Below, in pieces: positions 63,207-64,000 of a stretch of DNA of 64,000 nt (the stretch's first letter is position 1; the number at the start of each line of letters is the position of its first letter). Source of the DNA: Amphiduros pacificus (Eukaryota; Annelida; Polychaeta; Phyllodocida; Hesionidae); NCBI GenBank assembly GCA_949316495.1, contig OX439002.1:17726001-17790000 (forward strand), given 5' to 3'. The notes under the pieces were generated by a model, which was not told where the DNA came from, did no database searches, and worked only from the letters and a program-made list of their open reading frames with translations. A program made the translations under genes and the position numbers.

Positions 63207-63370
63207 GTAAGTGTTACATATACTACAATAAACAAGTTCTATAATATCTAAAATATAGACCAGGCCAATTTTGCTTAATATTCTTAAATAAACATTTCTC
63301 GTGTGGGGAATATTTCATATTGAGATGTTGGTTTCCTAATACACTTTCTTAATACTCTTTCAAAAATTAT

Positions 63371-64000
63371 AGACCAATCGTGCTTATTTATCAAAACTAA
63401 TAGAAAGGGCTGTTGCTACACAATTTGTAGGTCATTTAGTAAGAAATGATATACAAGGTATATTCCAATCAGCATATAAAGAGTTCCATAGCACTGAAAC
63501 TACATTGCTTAGGGTTCAAAATGACATTTTGATGGATATTGATGACGGTAAAACAGTAATGCTGGTACTGCTGGACTTATCGGAGGCTTTTGATACTATT
63601 GATCATGATATACTATTGAATAGATTGGAAAAAAGATGTGGTATTAAGGGCACTGCTTTGAAATGGTTTAGATCATATTTATCAAATAGGAAACAGTGTG
63701 TAACTATTGAGGGTAAAAGATCTGAAAATATGAATATTAAATATGGTGTCCCTCAGGGCTCGGTTTTAGGGCCTCTATTATTTACAGCATATATGGAGCC
63801 ATTGTCTGACATCATTGGTAATTATGGTCTCAAACATCATATCTATGCAGATGATACACAGTTATACATTACCATTGATCTGAAATCTGAAGAAACTAGA
63901 GTTAAGTCTTGTAAAGAAATGGAAAATTGTATTAAAATGGTAAAAGAATTCCTAATAGAAAATAAAATGAAAATAAATGATGGAAAATCAGAAATGCTTT
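63371..64000 (+). mobile_element. LINE RT fragment running off the window
   Basis: From about 63397 the frame is open to the window end: LSKLIERAVATQFVGHLVR, FQSAYKEFHSTETTLLRVQ, LVLLDLSEAFDTIDHDILL, YGVPQGSVLGPLLFTAYM and HIYADDTQLYI (catalytic YADD intact). The first NYRP block is out of frame with the rest. Related to, but clearly diverged from, the intact LINE at 21395-26051; the rest lies beyond 64000. Confidence 0.92.

Overview
The window looks like an intron-rich, repeat-laden lophotrochozoan genome, most likely a marine gastropod; an abalone-like mollusc is my guess from the tRNA-derived SINE whose tail ends in CAAACAAACAAAC and from the mix of LINEs, but no species call can be proven here. 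Everything is eukaryotic: genes are split by GT-AG introns, most of the sequence is AT-rich and non-coding, and the longest uninterrupted reading frames belong to retrotransposons.

Three host genes can be reconstructed, all on the minus strand. (1) 573-5362: a complete eight-exon SLC1-family transporter (488 codons plus stop). It keeps the sodium-binding scaffold, but the residues that read the amino acid in its relatives are replaced. (2) 9047-11304 (5' end unresolved): the C-terminal half of a single-pass membrane protein whose tail carries two PPxY motifs. Its last exon is duplicated downstream, and its transmembrane exon sits between two perfect 201-bp inverted repeats. (3) 42495-48996: a two-exon ankyrin-repeat/SOCS-box protein (449 aa), a likely Cullin-5 E3 ligase substrate receptor, with a 5.2-kb repeat-filled intron. 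A short signal-peptide reading frame (52755-52895) and a SAP/SWIM gene remnant (33375-33940) are weaker gene evidence.

The rest is a layered record of mobile elements. 13-28 kb holds CR1/Jockey-group LINE copies. A full-length, intact one (21395-26051, minus) is inserted into an older plus-strand copy (19270-21394 and 26052-27495). Around them are SINEs with clear target-site duplications, a TIR transposon with AATC duplications, and a decayed coiled-coil/SGNH ORF1-like gene. 28-37 kb holds RTE-like LINE debris and fossil Ty3/gypsy pieces (gag, protease, RT, LTRs). 38-42 kb is a nearly whole LINE with SGNH esterase, two CCHC knuckles, endonuclease and RT in a common direction. 44-48 kb (the ankyrin gene intron) has a tandem repeat rich in nuclear-receptor half-sites and a foldback minisatellite. 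49-60 kb holds two copies of another LINE 3' end, LINE 5'-UTR blocks, a 20-bp satellite, a long hairpin and LTR pieces. 61-64 kb holds two more LINE RT fragments and a well-formed TATA/Inr promoter with a splice donor.
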